From Gaetbulibacter_B jejuensis (GTDB taxonomy: Bacteria > Bacteroidota > Bacteroidia > Flavobacteriales > Flavobacteriaceae), in the NCBI RefSeq assembly GCF_039524015.1, contig NZ_BAAAGF010000001.1, positions 1-64,000 of the forward strand: a stretch of 64,000 nucleotides of DNA, read 5' to 3'. Positions 35,859 to 44,172 of the stretch are shown piece after piece. Within the stretch, counting starts at the first letter, position 1. Every line of letters starts with the position of its first letter. The translations under genes were made by a program, and so were the position numbers. The notes beneath the pieces are model-generated. The model had not been told where the DNA came from. It worked only from the letters and a program-made list of their open reading frames with translations, and ran no database searches.

Positions 35859-36881
35859 CTAAAATAAACCACCTTGTATATTGCCTTTTACTCTTCCAAG
35901 GTGTTTATAGGCTTGTTCAGTCACTTCTCGTCCTCTAGGTGTACGCATTATAAATCCTTGTTGAATAAGGAAGGGTTCGTAAACTTCTTCAATAGTTTCG
36001 GCACTTTCACTTACTGCAGTAGCCAAAGTAGTGATACCAACTGGTCCACCTTTAAACTTATCAATGATAGTGGATAGAATTTTGTTATCCATTTCATCGA
36101 GTCCATGCGCATCCACATTTAAAGCTTCTAAAGCAAATCGTGCAATTTTAATATCAATTGTTCCATTACCTTTTATTTGAGCAAAGTCTCTAACTCTTCG
36201 TAATAAAGCATTGGCAATTCTAGGAGTTCCTCTACTTCTACCTGCAATTTCTACAGCAGCTTCCATAGAAATTGGCACGTTTAATATTGATGCACTACGT
36301 TGTACAATGGTTGTTAATAGTTCGGTATTATAATATTGTAACCTACTACTAATACCAAAACGCGCACGCATAGGAGAAGTCAATAACCCTGAACGAGTGG
36401 TTGCACCAACTAATGTAAACGGATTAAGATTGATTTGTACTGTTCTTGCATTGGGTCCAGACTCAATCATAATATCAATTTTGTAGTCTTCCATTGCAGA
36501 GTAAAGGTACTCTTCAACAATGGGACTCAATCTATGAATTTCATCAATGAACAGTACATCACGCTCTTCTAAATTGGTTAACAAACCAGCCAAATCACCT
36601 GGTTTATCCAACACAGGCCCTGAAGTTACTTTGATACCAACATTAAGCTCGTTAGATAAAATATGTGCTAAAGTTGTTTTCCCTAATCCAGGAGGCCCAT
36701 GAAATAGTGTATGATCTAATGCTTCGTTACGCAAATTAGCTGCTTTAACAAAGACCTGAAGGTTTTCCAATACTTGATCTTGACCAGTAAAATCTTCAAA
36801 AGATAAGGGTCTTAATTTCTTTTCAACATCCAGCTCTTCTGGTGTGAAGTTTTCGTTTGTTGGATCTAGGTTTTCGTTCAT
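35859..36881 (-). CDS. ruvB: Holliday junction branch migration ATPase RuvB
   Basis: The protein has the RuvB AAA+ core: RPLSFEDFTGQ near the N-terminus, Walker A GPPGLGKTTLAHI (about 62-74), DEIHR, sensor GATTRSG, and a winged-helix C-terminus (RTPRGREVTEQAYKHLG). It pumps DNA through RuvA-bound junctions. I place the start at ATG 36881, giving 340 residues, because the longer reading would begin at a TTG inside a promoter -7 box. The gene leads the ruvB-P450-queG operon. The predicted transcription start lies at or within a few bases of the ATG. Confidence 0.95.
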   Translation of the reverse strand: MNENLDPTNENFTPEELDVEKKLRPLSFEDFTGQDQVLENLQVFVKAANLRNEALDHTLFHGPPGLGKTTLAHILSNELNVGIKVTSGPVLDKPGDLAGLLTNLEERDVLFIDEIHRLSPIVEEYLYSAMEDYKIDIMIESGPNARTVQINLNPFTLVGATTRSGLLTSPMRARFGISSRLQYYNTELLTTIVQRSASILNVPISMEAAVEIAGRSRGTPRIANALLRRVRDFAQIKGNGTIDIKIARFALEALNVDAHGLDEMDNKILSTIIDKFKGGPVGITTLATAVSESAETIEEVYEPFLIQQGFIMRTPRGREVTEQAYKHLGRVKGNIQGGLF

Positions 36882-36887
36882 ACTAAA

Positions 36888-36895
36888 CAAATATA
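36888..36895 (-). promoter_or_regulatory. -7 promoter box of ruvB, adjacent to the start codon
   Basis: TATATTTG on the minus strand ends seven bases before the ATG at 36881. No TTTG is at the -33 position, where the preceding terminator stem lies. Confidence 0.5.
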
Positions 36896-36898
36896 AAG

Positions 36899-36929
36899 AA
36901 AAAGCCTCTCTATTTCAGAAAGGCTTTTT
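36899..36929 (-). terminator. Terminator of the act-cox operon
   Basis: AAAAAGCC (36899-36906) pairs with GGCTTTTT (36922-36929); the minus strand continues in a T-rich run. It begins 37 bases after the coxA stop at 36966. Confidence 0.85.
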
Positions 36930-36965
36930 AATATCTTTTAAGATTCTTGCTCTATCAAGAATTCA

Positions 36966-38759
36966 TTAATGTTGAAGTTCTTCTTCGCCATCTTTCATTG
37001 GCACGTTTTGAGGCACATAATCTTCATCATGTCCTGGTTTACTATAGTCGTAAGCCCAACGGTGAACATGAGGAATTTCTCCTGGCCAGTTACCATGTAT
37101 ATGTTCAACTGGAGTAGTCCATTCTAAAGTGTTAGATTTCCATGGGTTTTTCTCAGCTTTCTTACCAAAGAAAATACTAGAAAAGAAATTGTATAAGAAT
37201 ACCAACTGGAATACACCACCTACTAAGGCGAATACAGTAATAATAACGTTTACATCTGCTAAGTCATCAAACAATGGGAATGCAGAGTTAGTATAATAAC
37301 GTCTTGGTAATCCTGCCATACCTATAAAGTGCATTGGAAAAAATACACCATAAGCACATACTGCAGTTGTCCAGAAGTGAACATAACCTAAACGTTTGTT
37401 TAACATACGTCCAAACATTTTAGGGAACCAGTGGTAAATACCAGCGAACATTCCGTAAAGTGCAGAAATACCCATTACTAAGTGGAAGTGAGCTACAACG
37501 AAATACGTATCGTGTACGTTAATATCAAGCGCACTATCACCTAAGATGATTCCTGTTAAACCTCCTGTAATGAATGTAGAAACTAATCCTATTGAAAACA
37601 GCATTGCTGGATTCATTTGCAGATTACCTTTCCACAGCGTAGTGATGTAGTTAAATGCTTTAACAGCTGAAGGAATCGCGATTAATAAAGTTGTAAATGT
37701 AAATACAGACCCTAAGAATGGATTCATACCAGAAATAAACATATGGTGACCCCAAACAATTGTAGATAAGAATGCAATTGCTAAAATAGAGGCTACCATG
37801 GCACGATAACCGAAGATAGGTTTACGTGAGTTAGTCGCTATAATTTCTGAAGTAATACCTAATGCTGGTAATAATACAATATACACTTCAGGGTGACCTA
37901 AGAACCAGAATAAGTGCTCAAACAATACTGGAGATCCACCTTGATAATGCAGTACTTCACCTTGAATAAATATATCTGATAAGAAGAATGATGTTCCAAA
38001 ACTTCTATCCATTATTAATAATAAAGCAGCGGATAATAATACTGGGAATGAAATTACACCAATAATAGCTGTAATAAAGAATGCCCAAATAGTTAAAGGC
38101 AATCTTGTCATAGACATTCCTTTAGTACGAAGATTAAGTACTGTAACAATATAGTTTAACGATCCTAATAATGATGACGCAATAAATATTGCCATAGATA
38201 CTAACCATAAAGTCATACCAGCACCTGAACCACCTTGAGCCATTGGTAATGCAGATAATGGAGGATAAATTGTCCATCCTGCTGCAGCTGGTCCAGCTTC
38301 AACAAATAATGACAACACCATGATAACACTAGATAAAAAGAATAACCAGTAAGATACCATGTTTAAGAATCCTGATGCCATATCTCTAGCACCAATTTGT
38401 AACGGAATTAAAAGGTTACTAAATGTACCACTCAAACCTGCAGTTAGTACAAAGAATACCATTATAGTACCATGAATGGTCACTAATGCCAAATAGATAT
38501 CAGCATCCATTACACCTTCAGGTGCCCATTTACCTAATAATGCTTCAAAAAGTACATTTGGCTCTTCAGGCCATGCAATTTGCATACGAAACATCATAGA
38601 CATTAAAATACCTATAACACCCATTATAGTACCTGTAATTAGGTATTGTTTGGCAATCATTTTATGATCCTGACTAAATATATACTTAGTCACGAATGTT
38701 TCTTTATGATGATGTCCGTGATCGTCGTCGTGTGCGTGAATATCTGCGTGTGCTGACAT
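36966..38759 (-). CDS. ctaD: Cytochrome c oxidase subunit I (aa3 type, A family)
   Basis: The 597-residue protein has twelve membrane helices and the heme and copper ligands of subunit I: HGTIMVFFVL for the low-spin heme, GHPEVYIVLLP with the His-Tyr pair, WGHHMFISGM for CuB, and DTYFVVAHFHLVMG with both heme histidines. The glutamate of HPEVY fits the A1 type. The N-terminus is His-rich, with seven histidines in the first 18 residues. It reduces O2 to water and pumps protons. It is the last gene of the act-cox operon. Confidence 0.97.
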   Translation of the reverse strand: MSAHADIHAHDDDHGHHHKETFVTKYIFSQDHKMIAKQYLITGTIMGVIGILMSMMFRMQIAWPEEPNVLFEALLGKWAPEGVMDADIYLALVTIHGTIMVFFVLTAGLSGTFSNLLIPLQIGARDMASGFLNMVSYWLFFLSSVIMVLSLFVEAGPAAAGWTIYPPLSALPMAQGGSGAGMTLWLVSMAIFIASSLLGSLNYIVTVLNLRTKGMSMTRLPLTIWAFFITAIIGVISFPVLLSAALLLIMDRSFGTSFFLSDIFIQGEVLHYQGGSPVLFEHLFWFLGHPEVYIVLLPALGITSEIIATNSRKPIFGYRAMVASILAIAFLSTIVWGHHMFISGMNPFLGSVFTFTTLLIAIPSAVKAFNYITTLWKGNLQMNPAMLFSIGLVSTFITGGLTGIILGDSALDINVHDTYFVVAHFHLVMGISALYGMFAGIYHWFPKMFGRMLNKRLGYVHFWTTAVCAYGVFFPMHFIGMAGLPRRYYTNSAFPLFDDLADVNVIITVFALVGGVFQLVFLYNFFSSIFFGKKAEKNPWKSNTLEWTTPVEHIHGNWPGEIPHVHRWAYDYSKPGHDEDYVPQNVPMKDGEEELQH

Positions 38760-38795
38760 AATCTTATATCGTTTTAATACTTTTTAATTGGTTTA

Positions 38796-39851
38796 TTATA
38801 AAGATTCTTTGAATGTTTTTTGCTCTTTCATCCAAGCATCATACTCTTCTTGAGTTTCTACTATTATTTTCATTTGCATGTTGTAATGCGACTTACCACA
38901 AATTTTGTTACATAATAATAAATAGTCAAACTCATATCTTAAATCTTGTCCTCTAGCTTCAACAGCTTCGCTGTTTTCAACTCTTATCTCATTAATGTGA
39001 GCAACCTTATCAATGATATCAGGGTTTTGTCTCATTTCTTCGGTTGTAATAGTTGGTGTAAATCCAAACTGAGTAATCATACCAGGAACACAGTTCATTT
39101 GTGCTCTAAAGTGAGGCATGTATGCAGAGTGTAATACATCTTGAGAACGCATTTTAAATAATACTGGTCTACCTACAGGAAGGTGTAATTCTTTAACAAT
39201 TACATCATCGTGTCCGTTAGGGTCAGATTCGTCAATACCTAAAACATTAGCTTTATCAATATCAATTAATCTAACGTTAGCCATACCTAAAACATTATCG
39301 TCTCCAGCATATCTAGCAGTCCAGCTAAATTGTTGAGCATATAACTCAATAACTAAAGGATCTTCGTCTTCATCAATATTCATAATGCTAGTCCAAGTAA
39401 ATAATCCGTAGATAATTAAACCAGCTAAAACAATTACAGGAATAATAGTCCAAATTGCCTCTAATGTGTTATTATCAGCATAGAATAATGCTTTTCTACC
39501 TTTTTCTCCTTTGTATTTGTAAGCAAAGTAGTGTAGCAAAAACTGAGTTATCGTTTGAACTATAAATATGATTACCATTGAGATAATCATTAAGTTATCT
39601 ATTTGAGGTCCATGAGCTGAAGCTGAATTGGACATTAGAGGTAAATCTCCCCATTTTACAAAACAAACAATTGTTATTACATAAATGAAGATTAAGAAAC
39701 CTATCATTAAATAGCCATTAATTGTATTGTCTTTATCATTTGCTACTTGGCTATTGGTGTTACCTACTTGAGCTAAGTCAAATATTTTAACCATTTGCCA
39801 AATTGCAACAGCTATGAAAAGTACTATTATAGTTGTTAAAAAAGCAGTCAT
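38796..39851 (-). CDS. ctaC: Cytochrome c oxidase subunit II with extra N-terminal helices
   Basis: The 351-residue protein ends with a periplasmic cupredoxin domain (about 165-340) that has the CuA ligands: HSAYMPHF and CNKICGKSHYNM. Four membrane helices are predicted (about 3-22, 46-66, 88-110 and 137-157), two more than usual. CuA takes electrons from a cytochrome c; no heme c domain is attached, so the cytochrome parts of ActA or ActE may donate directly. It precedes coxA by 36 bases. Confidence 0.96.
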   Translation of the reverse strand: MTAFLTTIIVLFIAVAIWQMVKIFDLAQVGNTNSQVANDKDNTINGYLMIGFLIFIYVITIVCFVKWGDLPLMSNSASAHGPQIDNLMIISMVIIFIVQTITQFLLHYFAYKYKGEKGRKALFYADNNTLEAIWTIIPVIVLAGLIIYGLFTWTSIMNIDEDEDPLVIELYAQQFSWTARYAGDDNVLGMANVRLIDIDKANVLGIDESDPNGHDDVIVKELHLPVGRPVLFKMRSQDVLHSAYMPHFRAQMNCVPGMITQFGFTPTITTEEMRQNPDIIDKVAHINEIRVENSEAVEARGQDLRYEFDYLLLCNKICGKSHYNMQMKIIVETQEEYDAWMKEQKTFKESL

Positions 39852-39879
39852 TGTCGTTTCTCTTCTTTATTTATTTTAA

Positions 39880-41277
39880 TTAATAATGGAAATGTTCACT
39901 CTCTTTAATAAATGGGTTTCCTTTTGCAAGTAAAGGTGCTTTAGTCAATGCAGTGAATACTACGAAAATAAACAGTCCTGCAAATAACATTATTGAACTA
40001 ATTTCAGATACACCAATAAACCATCTATCTCCTACTGTTGCAGGCATAATCATATTGAATATGTCTAAATAGTGTCCACAAAGAATTACTATACCAGCCA
40101 TAACTACAAACCAAGGAATACGTTTGTAATCACTATTCATTAATACTAATAATGGGAACACAAAGTTCATTACTACCATACCTAAGAAAGGTAATTGGTA
40201 ATCTTGGAAACGCGTTACAAAATAAGTTACCTCTTCTGGAATGTTAGAATACCAGATTAACATAAATTGAGAGAACCATAAGTATGTCCAGAAAATACTG
40301 ATTGCAAACATGAACTTAGCTAAATCGTGTAAATGGCTATCGTTTACAAACTCTAAGTGACCTCTAGACTTTAAGTACATAGTTATCATTGCAATTACTG
40401 TAATTCCACTTACAAACATACTTGCAAAAACATACCATCCAAATAAGGTAGAAAACCAGTGAGGGTCAACACTCATAATCCAATCCCAAGACATCATAGA
40501 TTCAGTATAAATATAGAATACTAAGAATGCAGCAGAAATACGGAATGTCTTTTTAAAGTTACTGTTATCGTTAATATCAGCATTATCTTGAGCTATTGAG
40601 AACTTACGAGCAAAATGACGGTAAATACTCCAACCAGCTATAAATATTAATCCACGAATTATAAATCCTGTCATATTTAAGAATCCTGATTTACCTGCAA
40701 CTAACTTGTCATAATCTTCGTGATCTGGGTTAGTCATATTTTCATTCATCCAAACAAAAATACTATTGTGTCCTAAATAGTGTGAAGCAACAGCAATTGC
40801 TAATACTATTAATCCACCAGGTAATACATAAGATGTTATCCCTTCCATAACTCTAAACAGTACTGGAGACCATCCTGCTTGAGCTGCATATTGAATTGCA
40901 TAAAATGCAAGTACTCCTAAAGCTATCATGAAAAAGAAAAATGCTGCAACGTATAATGCTGCCCAAGGTCTATTGTGTATTTGGTGCATTACATGCTCAA
41001 CATGTTTTTTGTGGTCGTCACCATGACTTACATCTGAATTAGCATGAGCGTTAGTTGCATGAGCATCTGTAGTGTTGTGAGTATCATGAGCAGGTGAAGC
41101 ATGCGCTGCATCTTCTCCATGACCTCCACCATGATGTGAAGCTGACTCAGCCACTAACATGGTTTCAACGTCTTCAAAAGATTTATGAGATGTCATAAAA
41201 CCATAAACAACGCCTATTGCCCCAATAATCATTAATGCAATAGAAAGTGTCTTTAATTTATTTGAAAATGTGTACAT
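39880..41277 (-). CDS. actF: Alternative complex III subunit ActF (membrane quinone-site subunit)
   Basis: The 465-residue protein has about ten membrane helices and resembles ActF, which pairs with the NrfD-like ActC. Between the first and second helices (about residues 45-102) lies a polar loop with fourteen histidines (SHHGGGHGEDAAH and following). ActF is part of the complex that oxidises menaquinol and passes electrons to cytochrome c or directly to the oxidase. It is 24 bases after actE. Length is typical apart from the His-rich loop. Confidence 0.93.
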   Translation of the reverse strand: MYTFSNKLKTLSIALMIIGAIGVVYGFMTSHKSFEDVETMLVAESASHHGGGHGEDAAHASPAHDTHNTTDAHATNAHANSDVSHGDDHKKHVEHVMHQIHNRPWAALYVAAFFFFMIALGVLAFYAIQYAAQAGWSPVLFRVMEGITSYVLPGGLIVLAIAVASHYLGHNSIFVWMNENMTNPDHEDYDKLVAGKSGFLNMTGFIIRGLIFIAGWSIYRHFARKFSIAQDNADINDNSNFKKTFRISAAFLVFYIYTESMMSWDWIMSVDPHWFSTLFGWYVFASMFVSGITVIAMITMYLKSRGHLEFVNDSHLHDLAKFMFAISIFWTYLWFSQFMLIWYSNIPEEVTYFVTRFQDYQLPFLGMVVMNFVFPLLVLMNSDYKRIPWFVVMAGIVILCGHYLDIFNMIMPATVGDRWFIGVSEISSIMLFAGLFIFVVFTALTKAPLLAKGNPFIKESEHFHY

Positions 41278-41301
41278 ATCTATATATAATCTTTATCTGT
41301 C

Positions 41302-41859
41302 TTATTTTTCTAAATCAGCTTTTAATTTCATTACATAAGCAACTACTTGCCAACGCTCTTCTTCGTTCAATTGGTTTGCATAAGAACCCATTGCGTTTTT
41401 ACCATAGTATATTACATGGTAAACACTACCTTCGGTAATTGCTCTTCCAACATCATCATAACTAGGTATACCTAGTATCTTTTCACGCTTTACAAGGTTA
41501 CCTTGTCCGTCACCTTTATTACCATGGCAAATACCACAATAAATATCATAAAGTTCTTTTCCTCTAGTGAAATCTACTTGAGTAGAATCTAATTTATTAG
41601 CCAGTGTAGCTTTTGCAAGCTCATATCCTTCAGTTGTGTTATCAATATCAAAAGGAGTATGTCCTCTTGGAATTGTTCCTTCTACAGGCAATTGACCTTC
41701 TTTTCCGTTTTTAAATGCATCAGACTCTGAATATGTTTCGTAACCTACAGACTCGTACATATTAGGCATGAATTGGTAATTAGGTCTTGAATCTTTTTTA
41801 CAAGAGACAAACGCTACTAATACTAATGCTATAACTGCTACTTTAATTAAGCTCTTCAT
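41302..41859 (-). CDS. actE: Alternative complex III monoheme cytochrome c subunit ActE
   Basis: The 185-residue lipoprotein has a signal ending LVAFVSC (C20), so it is lipid-anchored on the periplasmic side. A single heme c site CGICH spans residues 108-112, and MGSYANQL supplies the likely axial methionine (about 155). In the complex this cytochrome takes electrons from ActA hemes and passes them onward. It lies one base before the end of the actD stop, so the genes are co-translated. Confidence 0.94.
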   Translation of the reverse strand: MKSLIKVAVIALVLVAFVSCKKDSRPNYQFMPNMYESVGYETYSESDAFKNGKEGQLPVEGTIPRGHTPFDIDNTTEGYELAKATLANKLDSTQVDFTRGKELYDIYCGICHGNKGDGQGNLVKREKILGIPSYDDVGRAITEGSVYHVIYYGKNAMGSYANQLNEEERWQVVAYVMKLKADLEK

Positions 41860-41860
41860 A

Positions 41861-42397
41861 TTAATGTGCTTCTTCTTTATCTACTAAATTAATTTCTACT
41901 GCACCTGTTTCTTTAAGTAAACTCTCAAGTTCTTCTTCATTTCCATGAACAGCTATCTCCATTAAGAAATGGTCGTCAGTAGTTCTTGGATCTGGGTTTT
42001 CAGCTTTTTTGAATGGCCACATTCTACTACGTAAATAAAATGTGATTACCATTAAATGGGCAGCAAAGAATACTGTTAACTCAAACATAATTGGTACAAA
42101 AGCTGGCATATTTTCTATGTAGCTAAAACTTGGTTTTCCACCTATGTTTTGAGGCCAATCTTTAATCATGATAAAATTCATCATGGTAATAGCAACAGTT
42201 AACCCTACACAACCATACATAAATGCAGCAATTGCAATACGTGTTGGTGCTAATCCCATAGCTTTGTCTAATCCATGAACTGGAAAAGGTGTGTATACTT
42301 CTTCAATATGATGTTTTGCTGCTTTAACTTTTTTAACCGCAGACATTAATACATCATCATCTGTATAAATAGCGTGAATTACTTTTGAAGATTCCAT
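41861..42397 (-). CDS. actD: Alternative complex III subunit ActD (DUF3341)
   Basis: The 178-residue protein has two membrane helices (about 58-80 and 99-122) with a cytoplasmic N-terminal ferredoxin-like part (VIHAIYTDDDVLMSAVKKVK). DUF3341 proteins are the ActD subunit and have no cofactor. A sequence FPVHGLDKAMGL at about residues 38-49 is a family mark. It follows actC by nine bases. Confidence 0.93.
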   Translation of the reverse strand: MESSKVIHAIYTDDDVLMSAVKKVKAAKHHIEEVYTPFPVHGLDKAMGLAPTRIAIAAFMYGCVGLTVAITMMNFIMIKDWPQNIGGKPSFSYIENMPAFVPIMFELTVFFAAHLMVITFYLRSRMWPFKKAENPDPRTTDDHFLMEIAVHGNEEELESLLKETGAVEINLVDKEEAH

Positions 42398-42406
42398 ATG
42401 CTACTT

Positions 42407-44137
42407 TTAGTTTATTAGTTTTTTAGCTTGTCCAGACCAATCATCACGTTCTGCTCTTCCTGGGAAAGAACCTGTAATTTCGTCTAACAAGTCGTATTCT
42501 CTCTTTGTCATTTTACTTACCTGAACATAAGTAAAAATACCTATACTGTTAAGTACGTCTTCCATTTTTGGACCAATACCATTAATCACCTTAAGGTCAT
42601 CAGCAGTTTGTGTACTTGGGTCGAACTTACCTATACTTTCAAATAAGCTATTTACTTTATCAGTATTGTCCTTTACTTCAGCCTTTGGTGCAGATTTTAC
42701 TTCAACAGCTTTACCTGATGTTCTTTCATCTGCTCCAGTACCTGATAAACTTTCACCAGCTTCTCTTATTCTCTTATATCTTTCTCCTGAAGATTTTAAA
42801 ATAGTCTTAACCTCAGCTTGAGCGATTACTGGGAATGTTCTAGAGTATAATAAGAATAGTACAAAGAAGAATCCTATTGTCCCAATGAAAATTCCAATAT
42901 CAACAAACGTTGGAGAGAACATTGTCCATGAAGATGGTAAGTAATCTCTGTGTAATGATGTAACGATAATTACGAAACGCTCAAACCACATACCTATGTT
43001 TACAACAATAGAGATAAAGAACGAGAACATAATACTAGTACGTAGTTTCTTAAACCACATAAACTGTGGAGAGAACACGTTACAAGTCATCATCGCCCAA
43101 TATGCCCACCAGTAAGGACCTGTTGCTCTGTTAAGGAATGCATATTGTTCATACTCTACACCAGAATACCAAGCAATAAATAACTCAGTAATATAAGCCA
43201 CACCTACTATAGAACCAGTAATCATGATTACAATATTCATTAACTCGATGTGTTGTACAGTAATATAGTCTTCTAGGTTACACACTTTTCTCATAATGAT
43301 AAGAAGTGTGTTTACCATTGCGAATCCTGAGAAAATCGCACCAGCAACGAAGTAAGGAGGGAAAATTGTAGTATGCCATCCTGGGATTACTGAAGTTGCG
43401 AAGTCAAAAGATACAATGGTATGTACAGAAAGTACAAGTGGTGTAGCTAAACCTGCTAATACCAATGATACTTCTTCAAAACGTTGCCAATCTTTAGCAC
43501 GTCCTGTCCAACCAAAACTGATTAGAGAATATATTTTCTTTTGGAAAGGTCTAACAGCTCTATCACGAATCATTGCGAAATCAGGTAATAAACCAGTCCA
43601 CCAGAATACTAACGATACTGATAAATAAGTTGAAATCGCAAATACATCCCAAAGTAAAGGAGAGTTAAAGTTAACCCATAGTGAACCAAACTGGTTTGGA
43701 ATTGGTAACACCCAATATCCTAACCATGGACGACCCATGTGAATAATAGGGAACAATCCTGCTTGTACTACAGAGAAGATTGTCATCGCTTCTGCAGAAC
43801 GGTTAATTGCCATTCTCCATTTTTGACGGAATAAAAGAAGTACTGCAGAAATAAGTGTTCCTGCGTGACCAATACCTACCCACCATACAAAGTTGGTGAT
43901 ATCCCAAGCCCAACCTACGGTTTTATTTAAACCCCAAGTTCCAATACCTGTTGATATGGTATATAAAATACATCCAATTCCCCAAAGAAAAGCTACCAGT
44001 GAAATTCCAAAAACTATCCACCACTGCTTATTTGCTTTACCTTCAATAGGTCTTGCCACATCCACAGTAACATCGTGGTATGATTTTTCACCTGTAACTA
44101 AAGGTCTTCTAATAGGTGCTTCGTAATGAGACGCCAT
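42407..44137 (-). CDS. actC: Alternative complex III subunit ActC (NrfD-like) with an HhH-like tail
   Basis: The 576-residue protein has about ten membrane helices (residues about 38-455) and NrfD-family features such as WWVGIGHAGTLISAVLLLFRQ. This subunit holds the quinol site next to the ActB iron-sulfur domain. After a linker (about 460-510, Lys/Glu/Ser-rich) comes a 64-residue tail (513-576) beginning DDLKVINGIGPKMEDVLNSIG, which looks like a helix-hairpin-helix or DUF4332-type fold. The core is standard; the tail is not part of the usual ActC fold and its role is unknown. Confidence 0.94.
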   Translation of the reverse strand: MASHYEAPIRRPLVTGEKSYHDVTVDVARPIEGKANKQWWIVFGISLVAFLWGIGCILYTISTGIGTWGLNKTVGWAWDITNFVWWVGIGHAGTLISAVLLLFRQKWRMAINRSAEAMTIFSVVQAGLFPIIHMGRPWLGYWVLPIPNQFGSLWVNFNSPLLWDVFAISTYLSVSLVFWWTGLLPDFAMIRDRAVRPFQKKIYSLISFGWTGRAKDWQRFEEVSLVLAGLATPLVLSVHTIVSFDFATSVIPGWHTTIFPPYFVAGAIFSGFAMVNTLLIIMRKVCNLEDYITVQHIELMNIVIMITGSIVGVAYITELFIAWYSGVEYEQYAFLNRATGPYWWAYWAMMTCNVFSPQFMWFKKLRTSIMFSFFISIVVNIGMWFERFVIIVTSLHRDYLPSSWTMFSPTFVDIGIFIGTIGFFFVLFLLYSRTFPVIAQAEVKTILKSSGERYKRIREAGESLSGTGADERTSGKAVEVKSAPKAEVKDNTDKVNSLFESIGKFDPSTQTADDLKVINGIGPKMEDVLNSIGIFTYVQVSKMTKREYDLLDEITGSFPGRAERDDWSGQAKKLIN

Positions 44138-44172
44138 AATTTGTTTATAATTGTTTCTTATTAATTCTTTTG

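Noticed and set aside
36882..36890. TTG start of RuvB three codons upstream
   Set aside because: The TTG lies within the -7 box, so it is not likely to be in the transcript; the ATG at 36881 is preferred.
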